DNA of 64,000 nt from Coprococcus_C hominis (GTDB lineage Bacteria; Bacillota; Clostridia; Lachnospirales; Lachnospiraceae): the NCBI RefSeq assembly GCF_020687505.1, contig NZ_JAJEQT010000002.1. One strand, written 5' to 3'. A program made the position numbers and the translations under genes. Below, one piece after another: positions 33,463 to 42,400 of this stretch. The notes beneath the pieces are model-generated. The model ran no database searches. It saw nothing but the letters and a program-made list of their open reading frames with translations, and was not told the DNA's origin. Numbering within the stretch: the stretch's first letter is position 1; every line of letters begins with the position of its first letter.

Positions 33463-35247
33463 ATGTTAAAGACGTTAGGAAAACAAATCAAAGAATTCAA
33501 AGCCGCGTCCATCGCAACCCCACTGTTTATGCTGCTGGAAGTTCTGATGGAAACACTCGTCCCGTTCCTGATGGCATCCATCATTGACGATGGCGTCAAT
33601 GTGCCGGGCGGTGACATTCACCATATCTGCGTAGTCGGTGCATGGATGATCGTGGCAGCGGCAGTCGGACTATTTGCGGGACTTATGGGAGGTCGTTACG
33701 GTGCGTATGCATCTGCCGGGTTCGCGAAGAATCTGCGGCAGGCGATGTATTATAATATCCAGACATTTTCATTTACAAACATTGACAAGTACAGTACCGC
33801 CGGACTGGTGACTCGTATGACGACCGATGTGACGAATGTGCAGAATTCCTATATGATGATCCTGCGTATGGGTATGCGTGCCCCGGCGAGCATGATCTGC
33901 GCGATGGCAGCTGCATTTTTAATCAATGCACGAATTGCAAGTATTTACCTGGTTGCAGTTATTTTGCTTGGCATTGTGTTACAGTTCATTATCCGCAAGG
34001 CAAATAAATATTTCAATATCGTATTTGAGAAGTACGACGACTTAAATGCCAGCGTGCAGGAGAATGTATCTGCAATCCGAGTCGTTAAGGCATATGTCCG
34101 CGAGGAGTATGAGACAAATAAATTCGCACAGGCAAGCGCGAAGCTTTACAACATGTTTGTGCGGGCAGAGAGCATCATCGCCTGCAATATGCCGGTCATG
34201 ATGTTCACGGTGTATAGCTGTATCCTGTTAATCAGCTGGGTTGGTGCGCACATGATCGTGAGCGATTCGCTTACGACAGGTAATCTGATGAGCCTGCTTG
34301 CATACTGCATGAATATCCTGATGAGCCTGATGATGCTTTCGATGGTATTTGTCATGATCAGTATGAGTATGGCGAGTGCGAGACGTATCGCAGAGGTGAT
34401 CAACGAGGATACGACCTTGAAGAATCCGGAACAGCCAGATATGGAAGTAGCGGACGGAAGCGTGGAGTTCGATCATGTATATTTCCGTTACAAGGAGACG
34501 GCGAAGGATTTCGTATTGAAGGATATCAATGTAGCGATTAAATCGGGTGAGACGATTGGCATCATCGGCGGAACCGGTAGCGCGAAGACGAGTCTTGTCA
34601 GCCTGATCAGCCGTCTGTATGATGTGTCGAAGGGCAGCGTCAGAGTTGGAGGCAAGGATGTCCGGGAATACGACATGGAGACACTTCGAAATGAAGTCGC
34701 CGTTGTGCTGCAGAAGAATACATTGTTCAGCGGAACGATTTACGAGAATCTCCGCTGGGGTGATAAGGATGCTACTGACGAGATGTGCAGACGTGCGTGT
34801 GAGCTTGCCTGCGCCGATGAATTCATCGAGAAGATGCCGGATGGCTACAACACATATATCGAGCAGGGTGGTTCGAATGTATCCGGCGGACAAAAGCAGC
34901 GTCTGTGTATTGCGCGTGCACTATTGAAGAATCCGAAGATCCTGATCTTAGATGATTCGACGAGTGCGGTTGATACGGCGACGGATGCGAAGATCCGTGC
35001 GGCATTTGCAACCGAGATTCCGAACACAACGAAGATTATCATTGCACAGCGTATCTCCAGTGTGGAGCATGCCGACCGGATCATCGTCATGAACGAGGGT
35101 GAAATCAACGGTATTGGAACGCATGAAGAGCTGCTTGCCGGAAATGATATTTACCGCGAGGTATATGAGTCACAAAACGGTGCCGGCGCCAATGCAGATT
35201 TTGACGAGGAGGCGTCATCAAATAAGGAGGTGAATCAACATGCGTAA
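33463..35247 (+). CDS. ABC exporter half-transporter A (degenerate ATPase site)
   Basis: 594 residues from ATG 33463 (AAAGGAG upstream); in-frame codons back to 33400 fall in the repeat element. Six membrane helices (residues 20-310), then a nucleotide-binding domain: Walker A GGTGSAKTS, Q-loop VVLQKNTLFSGTI, signature NVSGGQKQR and Walker B ILILDDSTSAVD. The catalytic Glu after Walker B is Asp, which marks the degenerate site typical of heterodimeric multidrug exporters such as BmrCD, LmrCD and TM287/288. Its end overlaps the partner gene by eight bases. Confidence 0.93.
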   Translation: MLKTLGKQIKEFKAASIATPLFMLLEVLMETLVPFLMASIIDDGVNVPGGDIHHICVVGAWMIVAAAVGLFAGLMGGRYGAYASAGFAKNLRQAMYYNIQTFSFTNIDKYSTAGLVTRMTTDVTNVQNSYMMILRMGMRAPASMICAMAAAFLINARIASIYLVAVILLGIVLQFIIRKANKYFNIVFEKYDDLNASVQENVSAIRVVKAYVREEYETNKFAQASAKLYNMFVRAESIIACNMPVMMFTVYSCILLISWVGAHMIVSDSLTTGNLMSLLAYCMNILMSLMMLSMVFVMISMSMASARRIAEVINEDTTLKNPEQPDMEVADGSVEFDHVYFRYKETAKDFVLKDINVAIKSGETIGIIGGTGSAKTSLVSLISRLYDVSKGSVRVGGKDVREYDMETLRNEVAVVLQKNTLFSGTIYENLRWGDKDATDEMCRRACELACADEFIEKMPDGYNTYIEQGGSNVSGGQKQRLCIARALLKNPKILILDDSTSAVDTATDAKIRAAFATEIPNTTKIIIAQRISSVEHADRIIVMNEGEINGIGTHEELLAGNDIYREVYESQNGAGANADFDEEASSNKEVNQHA

Positions 35248-37123
35248 TCAAAGAGGAAAAGGACCGGAGAATCCGGGCAGACTTCTGAAGCGGTTGATGG
35301 GAATGCTCATGAAGCATTATGGCGTGGCGATTATTATCGTTGCAATCTGTATCATCATCAACGTTCTTGCAAATGTACAGGGAACGATGTTCATGCAGCG
35401 GTTGATCGACGACTATATCACACCGCTGTTAAAGAGTGAGACGAAGAATTACACACCATTGCTCCATGCAATCGGACGTGTCGCATGCTTCTATGGGATC
35501 GGAATTATTGCTTCGTATTCCTATAACCGGATCATGGTTAATGTCACACAGGGAATGCTGAAAACATTCCGTGATTCGATGTTCACGAAGATGGAGCAGC
35601 TTCCAATCAAATATTTTGACACCCATGCGCACGGTGATATCATGTCCATGTATACAAATGATACCGATACGCTGAGACAGATGATCAGCCAGTCGATGCC
35701 ACAGCTTTTCAACAGTGCGATTACGATTATCAGTACGACCGTCTGTATGTTCATGCTGAACATTCCACTTACGGCACTGACATTTTTCATGGTTGGCATC
35801 ATGTTGGTGCTGACAAGAAAAATCGGTGGTTTATCCGCGAAGCATTTCATTGCGCAGCAGAAAGATATCGGTACGGTCAATGGTTATATCGAGGAGATGA
35901 TGCAGGGACAGCGCGTAGTCAAGGTGTTCTGTCACGAAGAGGAGAGCAAGGAAGCATTTGACAAGCTGAATGATGCTTTGTGCGAGAGCTCCTACAAGGC
36001 GAATAACTATTCGAATATTTTAGGACCGATCAACGCGCAGCTTGGAAATATCAGCTACGTGCTCTGTGCGATCGTCGGTGGTGTACTGGCGATTGGAAAT
36101 GTCGGCGGATTCACGCTGGGCGGTCTGGCGAGCTTCCTGACGTTCAACAAGAACTTCAACATGCCAATCAACCAGATCAGTATGCAGATCAATGCAATCG
36201 TAATGGCACTTGCCGGAGCGGAGCGAATCTTCAATTTGCTGGACGAGGAGCCGGAAGTGGACGAGGGCTATGTCGAGCTTGTGAATGCAAAGCGCGAAAA
36301 TGGACAGCTTGTGCCAAGTGAGAAGCGTACCGGACTCTGGGCGTGGGCACACAAGCATACAAATGGCGATCCAACCACATATGTGGAGCTGAAAGGTGAC
36401 GTCGTATTTGACGACGTGGACTTCGGATATACCGATGATAAGATTGTGCTGCACAATGTTTCGATGTTTGCACAGCCGGGACAAAAGCTTGCGTTCGTCG
36501 GTTCGACCGGTGCCGGAAAGACGACGATCACGAATCTGATCAATCGGTTCTACGATATTCAGGATGGAAAGATCCGGTATGATGGCATCAATATTAACAA
36601 GATCAAGAAAGCGGATCTGCGAAGATCACTTGGTATCGTATTGCAGGATACGCATCTGTTCAGCATGAGCGTGCGGGAGAATATCCGTTATGGACGGCTT
36701 GATGCGACAGACGAAGAGGTCGAGGCAGCTGCAAAGCTTGCGAATGCTGATGGGTTTATCCGTCGTCTGCCGCAGGGCTATGATACCGTTCTGACTGGCG
36801 ACGGCGCAAACTTAAGTCAGGGACAGCGTCAGCTTCTCGCCATTGCGCGGGCGGCAATCGCCGATCCACCGGCGCTTATCTTAGATGAAGCGACAAGCTC
36901 GATCGATACACGAACCGAGCGTCTGGTACAGGATGGTATGGACAAGCTGATGCATGGAAGAACGACATTTGTAATTGCACATCGGTTGTCCACGATCCAA
37001 AACAGCGACTGTATTATGGTACTTGAACAGGGACGAATCATTGAACGTGGAACACACGAAGAACTGCTCGAAAAGAAGGGAAGATATTACCAGTTGTATA
37101 CCGGAAATGCAGTGCTGGCGTAG
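35240..37123 (+). CDS. ABC exporter half-transporter B (catalytic ATPase site)
   Basis: 627 residues. Six membrane helices, then a nucleotide-binding domain with Walker A GSTGAGKTT, Q-loop IVLQDTHLFSMSV, signature NLSQGQRQLL and Walker B ALILDEATSSID with the catalytic Glu intact. An insert of about 30 residues (NAKRENGQLVPSEKRTGLWAWAHKH) separates the membrane part from the ATPase domain, as is common in this branch. It pairs with half-transporter A to form a drug or lipid exporter, regulated by the upstream MarR protein. Confidence 0.93.
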   Translation: MRNQRGKGPENPGRLLKRLMGMLMKHYGVAIIIVAICIIINVLANVQGTMFMQRLIDDYITPLLKSETKNYTPLLHAIGRVACFYGIGIIASYSYNRIMVNVTQGMLKTFRDSMFTKMEQLPIKYFDTHAHGDIMSMYTNDTDTLRQMISQSMPQLFNSAITIISTTVCMFMLNIPLTALTFFMVGIMLVLTRKIGGLSAKHFIAQQKDIGTVNGYIEEMMQGQRVVKVFCHEEESKEAFDKLNDALCESSYKANNYSNILGPINAQLGNISYVLCAIVGGVLAIGNVGGFTLGGLASFLTFNKNFNMPINQISMQINAIVMALAGAERIFNLLDEEPEVDEGYVELVNAKRENGQLVPSEKRTGLWAWAHKHTNGDPTTYVELKGDVVFDDVDFGYTDDKIVLHNVSMFAQPGQKLAFVGSTGAGKTTITNLINRFYDIQDGKIRYDGININKIKKADLRRSLGIVLQDTHLFSMSVRENIRYGRLDATDEEVEAAAKLANADGFIRRLPQGYDTVLTGDGANLSQGQRQLLAIARAAIADPPALILDEATSSIDTRTERLVQDGMDKLMHGRTTFVIAHRLSTIQNSDCIMVLEQGRIIERGTHEELLEKKGRYYQLYTGNAVLA

Positions 37124-37144
37124 GAGAAATAAGGGAGATAGAAG

Positions 37145-38281
37145 ATGCCATTTAAGATAGTCAGAAATGATATAACGAAGATGCGGTGCGATGCGATCGT
37201 GAATACTGCGAATACAAAACCAATTATAGGAAGTGGCTGCGATTATGCGGTCTATAAGGCAGCGGGAAAGCGACGTTTGTCAGAATACCGGGAGAAAAAT
37301 ATCGGTGAGGTCCCGGAGGGAGACGTATTCCTGACACCGGGATTCCGGTTGCCGGCGCATTATATCATCCATGCGGTCAGTCCGCATTATATTGACGGGG
37401 CGCATGGCGAGGAAGAAAAGCTGCGGGACTGTTATCGGAAGAGTCTGTCGCTAGCGTGGAAACAGAGCTGCCGGTCCATTGCATTTCCTGTGATTTCAAC
37501 CGGAAGCTTTGGCTATCCGAAGGAAGAAGGTATCCGCATTGCTGCGGATGAGATTCAGGCATTTTTGCAGAATCATGAGATGCTTATTTATCTTGTTGTA
37601 TTTGATGCGCAGTCAGCACGATATGGAAAACGATTCGACAAAGACCTGCAGGCATATATTGACGAGAACTATGTCGGTGCAAAACATCATGAAGAATATA
37701 GCGTGCAGACGATGGCGCTACGGCGTGACCTGGACGATGCAATCTGTCAGCCAGGTGAGACGAAACAAGACGATGCACCCTGCCAGCCTGGTGAGGCGGA
37801 ACTGGACGATGAATCGTTCTCGCCTTATGAAGACAATCTGTACGAGGACGATCTGTATGAGGAGGATTCCGACGAAGATTCCGAGGAAGAAAATGAGTTC
37901 ACAGAACTGCATGAGAGCAAATTAGAAGAGCGCATGAAGCATCTGACGGATTCATTCTCGGAATATCTGCTCTATCTGATCGAAGAGAAAGGCATGACGA
38001 ATGCGGATGTCTACAAGCGGGCGCTCGTGGATAAGAAAACATTTTCGAAGATAAAAAATCATGCAGAGTATCATCCGCAGAAGATGACCGCGATGTGTCT
38101 GTGCATAGGGGCGAAGCTCAATTTGGATGAGACGAGAGATCTGCTTGCGCGTGCAGGATATGCATTGAGCCCGTGCGATAAGACGGACATTATCTTCTCT
38201 TATTTCATAGAGAATCAAATCTACGATATGATTGAGTTGGATATCCAATTAGAGGAGCATGGACTTTCGTGCTTGATATGA
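37145..38281 (+). CDS. macro domain protein with acidic linker and C-terminal helical domain
   Basis: 378 residues. Residues 1-165 are a macro domain: IVRNDITKMRCDAIVNTANTKPIIGSGCDYAVYKAAG, VFLTPGFRLPAHYIIHAVSP and FPVISTGSFGYPKEEG, the ADP-ribose-binding loops. Then comes an acidic linker with a duplicated DDAxCQPGE motif (about 198-215) and an Asp/Glu run. Residues about 275-378 (VYKRALVDKKTFSKIKNHAEYHPQ, then LNLDETRDLLARAGYALSPC) look like a helix-turn-helix-type domain that I have seen in Lachnospiraceae with TerD or vWA partners. The macro part suggests binding or removal of ADP-ribose. It is followed by a vWA gene and then the CRISPR locus. Confidence 0.85.
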   Translation: MPFKIVRNDITKMRCDAIVNTANTKPIIGSGCDYAVYKAAGKRRLSEYREKNIGEVPEGDVFLTPGFRLPAHYIIHAVSPHYIDGAHGEEEKLRDCYRKSLSLAWKQSCRSIAFPVISTGSFGYPKEEGIRIAADEIQAFLQNHEMLIYLVVFDAQSARYGKRFDKDLQAYIDENYVGAKHHEEYSVQTMALRRDLDDAICQPGETKQDDAPCQPGEAELDDESFSPYEDNLYEDDLYEEDSDEDSEEENEFTELHESKLEERMKHLTDSFSEYLLYLIEEKGMTNADVYKRALVDKKTFSKIKNHAEYHPQKMTAMCLCIGAKLNLDETRDLLARAGYALSPCDKTDIIFSYFIENQIYDMIELDIQLEEHGLSCLI

Positions 38282-38286
38282 TATAT

Positions 38287-38316
38287 AAGGTCGCTTGTGT
38301 GGCGACCTTATTTTTT
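38287..38316 (+). terminator. intrinsic terminator after the macro-domain gene
   Basis: AAGGTCGC (38287-38294) pairs with GCGACCTT (38302-38309) around a seven-base loop, followed by ATTTTTT. Confidence 0.85.
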
Positions 38317-38452
38317 ATGCTTTGTGATATGATTCCTTCAACAACAAACAAAGCAACTGATAAAAACGATTGGCAGATATAAGCATATAGGATTGAATGC
38401 ATGTATGCTGCATATCAAAAATATCAGAAGGATGAAAATGGAGGTAATCATT

Positions 38453-39115
38453 ATGAAGAATTTGACAGAGCTGGTATTTATTTTAGACAGAAGTGGATCA
38501 ATGAGCGGGCTTGAGGCGGACACGATAGGCGGATTCAACAGTATGATCGAGAAGCAGAAGAAGGAAGCAGGCGAAGCGCTTGTATCGGTCGTATTATTTG
38601 ACGACCAGACAGAGGTAATCTATGACCGGGCGGACATCAGGCAGATTCAGCCGATGACAGACGAGCAGTATTTTGTGCGGGGCTGTACGGCATTGTTAGA
38701 TGCAATCGGTGGTGCAATCAGTCATATCAAGGATGTACGCAAACGTATGCCGGAGTCGGAACGCCCGGAGAAGACAATCTTCATTATCACAACCGATGGG
38801 ATGGAAAATGCAAGCCACAGATATAATTATGCGAAGATCAAGAAAATAATTGAGAAACGGCAGGCGAAAAACTGGGAATTTATCTTCCTTGGAGCAAACA
38901 TCGATGCAGTCGCAGAAGCAGGACGCATGGGAATCAGAGCCGGTCGCGCCGTCAATTACCATTGTGATGCTGCCGGAACAGCACTCAATTACAAGGTCTT
39001 AAGTCAGACTGTAGCCATGATGCGTAGCTGCGAATCCGCACAGGATATGACAGACTTTCTAGATGAAGAAGATTGCTTCGAGGAGATTGAGGAGGATTAT
39101 GCAAGGAGGAAATAG
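38453..39115 (+). CDS. von Willebrand factor A domain protein
   Basis: About 220 residues from ATG 38453 (GGAGG upstream); an earlier in-frame ATG at 38393 lacks a ribosome-binding site. Intracellular vWA domain with a complete metal-ion-dependent adhesion site: DRSGSMSG (residues about 11-18), a Thr in GCTALLDAIG and FIITTDGMENAS. It has no signal peptide. Such proteins act as metal-dependent scaffolds in ATPase or stress complexes (for example tellurium-resistance-like or MoxR systems). The neighbour is the macro-domain protein; a joint role in nucleotide-based stress or defence is only inference. Confidence 0.88.
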   Translation: MKNLTELVFILDRSGSMSGLEADTIGGFNSMIEKQKKEAGEALVSVVLFDDQTEVIYDRADIRQIQPMTDEQYFVRGCTALLDAIGGAISHIKDVRKRMPESERPEKTIFIITTDGMENASHRYNYAKIKKIIEKRQAKNWEFIFLGANIDAVAEAGRMGIRAGRAVNYHCDAAGTALNYKVLSQTVAMMRSCESAQDMTDFLDEEDCFEEIEEDYARRK

Positions 39116-39194
39116 TTTGAAATGTCTATAAAAACACTTTCCGTTTTTATGTTTTATATGTTAGAATAAATAAAAAAATGGGGATGTGAGATTA

Positions 39195-39363
39195 TTGATA
39201 ATTTCTACTGATGTAGATTAAAGCGGTTTGCTAAAAGAAAAAATATCCATAGAAGCGATATCATGTAAGGGAGAGATTTGCATGGCAATATCATCTATCT
39301 GGTTGTTAAAGGGGTTCTGCAGAATAAGGCACAAATATAATGAAATGTTTGTGCTTTGTTTTT
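39195..39363 (+). ncRNA. creR: candidate CreR-type guide RNA controlling cas12a
   Basis: A solitary Cas12a repeat handle lies at 39200-39218 (AATTTCTACTGATGTAGAT); the stem UCUAC/GUAGA is the same as in the array, with a four-base UGAU loop instead of UAU. The following guide begins TAAAGCGGTTTGCTAAAAG (from 39219). Its first nine bases match the minus strand at 39387-39395, directly next to a TTTA PAM (39396-39399), eight bases upstream of the probable cas12a -35. A terminator hairpin GCACAAA/TTTGTGC with TTTGTTTTT (39329-39363) closes the transcript. A weak promoter may be TTTCCG (39138) with TAGAAT (39162). Short-seed guides that make Cas effectors repress their own promoter (CreR) are reported for type I and V-A systems. 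Confidence 0.75.
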
Positions 39364-39365
39364 AA
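39282..39365 (+). CDS. 27-residue small ORF between the guide RNA and cas12a
   Basis: ATG 39282 is preceded by GGGAGAG. The product begins MAISSIWLLKGFCRIRHKY. The last third of the ORF lies inside the terminator hairpin at 39329-39354, so translation would affect termination. No family was recognised. It may be a chance ORF, a small protein or a leader. Confidence 0.3.
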   Translation: MAISSIWLLKGFCRIRHKYNEMFVLCF

Positions 39366-39386
39366 TATGATATTTTATATTAATGC

Positions 39387-39435
39387 ACCGCTTTATAAAA
39401 AATATGTTGATTTAAAAAACTTATTGCGGTATATT
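39387..39435 (+). promoter_or_regulatory. probable cas12a promoter with guide-RNA target site
   Basis: TTGATT (39407-39412), 17 bases, TATATT (39430-39435), about 35 bases ahead of the cas12a start. The guide-RNA seed match (39387-39395) and its TTTA PAM (39396-39399, minus strand) sit just upstream, so a bound Cas12a would crowd the -35 region. TATAAT at 39442 is an alternative -10 but lacks a good -35. Confidence 0.6.
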
Positions 39436-39470
39436 ATATCGTATAATAAAGAAAAACGGAGGAGAAACAA

Positions 39471-42400
39471 ATGGGTAAAAATCAAAATTTTCAGGAATTT
39501 ATGGGGGTATCACCACTTCAAAAGACTTTAAGAAACGAATTGATCCCAACAGAAACAACAAAAAAGAATATTACTCAGCTTGATCTTTTGACTGAGGATG
39601 AAATCCGTGCGCAAAATCGAGAGAAGCTGAAAGAGATGATGGATGACTACTACCGGGATGTGATTGATAGCACTTTGCATGCGGGTATAGCTGTTGATTG
39701 GAGCTATTTATTTTCGTGTATGCGAAATCATCTAAGGGAGAATTCCAAAGAGTCAAGGCGGGAATTGGAACGAACACAGGATTCTATTCGTTCACAAATC
39801 CATAATAAGTTTGCTGAACGAGCGGATTTTAAGGATATGTTTGGAGCATCGATAATAACAAAATTACTTCCGACATATATAAAACAGAATCCAGAATATT
39901 CCGAGCGGTATGACGAGAGCATGGAAATTTTGAAACTGTATGGAAAATTCACAACATCGTTGACCGATTACTTTGAGACAAGAAAGAATATCTTTTCTAA
40001 AGAGAAAATATCTTCTGCCGTTGGATATCGAATCGTAGAGGAAAATGCTGAGATCTTCTTGCAGAATCAGAATGCTTACGACAGAATCTGTAAGATAGCG
40101 GGACTGGATTTACATGGATTGGATAATGAAATAACAGCATATGTTGATGGAAAAACATTAAAAGAAGTATGTTCGGATGAAGGATTTGCAAAGGCTATTA
40201 CACAAGAAGGGATTGATCGCTACAACGAGGCAATCGGTGCAGTAAATCAATATATGAATCTGTTATGCCAGAAGAATAAGGCATTAAAACCGGGACAATT
40301 TAAGATGAAGCGGCTACATAAACAGATTCTTTGCAAAGGAACAACCTCTTTCGATATTCCAAAGAAGTTTGAAAATGATAAACAGGTGTATGACGCAGTT
40401 AATTCTTTTACAGAGATAGTAACGAAGAATAATGATTTGAAGCGACTGTTAAATATTACACAGAATGCAAATGATTATGACATGAATAAAATATATGTAG
40501 TAGCCGATGCATATAGTATGATTTCACAGTTTATCAGTAAAAAATGGAATCTGATTGAAGAATGCTTGCTGGATTATTATAGCGATAATTTGCCGGGAAA
40601 AGGAAATACGAAAGAAAACAAAGTTAAAAAGGCGGTAAAGGAAGAAACGTATCGCAGTGTTTCACAGTTGAATGAACTTATTGAGAAATATTATGTGGAA
40701 AAGACCGGACAGTCAGTATGGAAAGTGGAAAGTTATATTTCTAGTCTGGCAGAAACGATTAAGCTGGAATTGTGCCACGAGATAGATAACGATGAGAAAA
40801 ATAATCTGATTGAAGATGATGAGAAGATATCCGAGATCAAGGAACTGTTGGATATGTACATGGATGTATTTCATATTATAAAAGTGTTCCGGGTGAATGA
40901 AGTATTGAATTTCGATGAAACCTTTTATTCGGAGATGGATGAGATATATCAGGATATGCAGGAAATCGTTCCATTACACAATCGTGTTCGAAACTATGTT
41001 ACACAGAAACCATATAAGCAGGAGAAATATCGTTTATATTTCCACACTCCAACATTGGCAAATGGCTGGTCCAAGAGTAAGGAATATGACAACAACGCAA
41101 TTATATTGGTGCGAGATGATAAATATTATTTAGGTATTTTGAATGCAAAAAAGAAACCATCGAAAGAAATTATGGCGGGCAAAGAGAATTGTTCAGAACA
41201 TGCGTATGCAAAGATGAATTATTATTTGTTGCCGGGCGCGAACAAGATGCTTCCAAAGGTATTTTTATCTAAGAAAGGAATACAGGACTATCACCCATCA
41301 TCATATATTGTTGAAGGATATAATGAAAAGAAACATATTAAAGGTTCCAAGAATTTTGATATCCAGTTTTGTAGGGATTTGATTGACTACTTCAAGGAAT
41401 GCATTAAAAAACATCCGGATTGGAATAAGTTTAACTTTGAATTTTCTGCGACAGAAACATATGAGGATATCAGTGTCTTTTATCGCGAAGTTGAAAAGCA
41501 AGGATATCGCGTAGAGTGGACGTATATCAATAGTGAAGATATTCAGAAACTGGAAGAAGATGGACAGTTGTTTTTATTTCAGATATATAACAAAGATTTT
41601 GCTGTGGGAAGTACAGGTAAACCAAATCTTCATACATTGTATCTGAAAAATTTGTTCAGCGAAGAAAATTTGCGGGACATTGTATTAAAACTAAATGGGG
41701 AAGCAGAAATATTCTTCCGTAAATCAAGTGTTCAAAAACCGGTGGTTCATAAGTGCGGCAGTATTTTAGTCAATCGTACCTATGAGATTACCGAGAATGG
41801 AACAACACGGGTACAATCAATTCCGGAAAGTGAATACATGGAATTATATCGCTACTTTAATAGTGAAAAGCAGATAGAATTATCAGATGAGGCAAAAAAA
41901 TATTTGGACAAGGTGCAATGTAATAAGGCAAAGACAGATATTGTGAAAGACTACCGATACACCATGGACAAGTTTTTTATTCATCTTCCGATTACGATTA
42001 ATTTTAAGGTTGATAAGGGTAACAATGTTAATGCCATTGCACAGCAATATATTGCAGAGCAGGAAGATTTGCATGTGATAGGAATCGATCGAGGAGAACG
42101 GAATCTGATTTACGTTTCTGTAATTGACATGTATGGAAATATTGTTGAGCAGAAATCCTTTAACCTTGTGGAACAGATATCATCGCAGGGAGTGAAACGA
42201 TATTACGATTACAAAGAAAAATTACAGAACCGGGAAGAGGAACGGGATAAAGCAAGAAAAAGTTGGAAGACAATCGGTAAAATTAAAGAATTAAAAGAAG
42301 GGTATCTGTCGTCAGTCATTCATGAGATTGCACAGATGGTCGTAAAGTATAACGCAATCATTGCAATGGAAGATTTGAATTATGGATTTAAGCGGGGAAG

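Noticed and set aside
39219..39240. A spacer relic from a former second CRISPR array
   Set aside because: There is no second repeat after it, and the PAM-linked match to the cas12a promoter explains it better.
39442..39447. TATAAT as the cas12a -10
   Set aside because: A perfect hexamer, but no acceptable -35 at 16-18 bases; TTGATT-17-TATATT was preferred.
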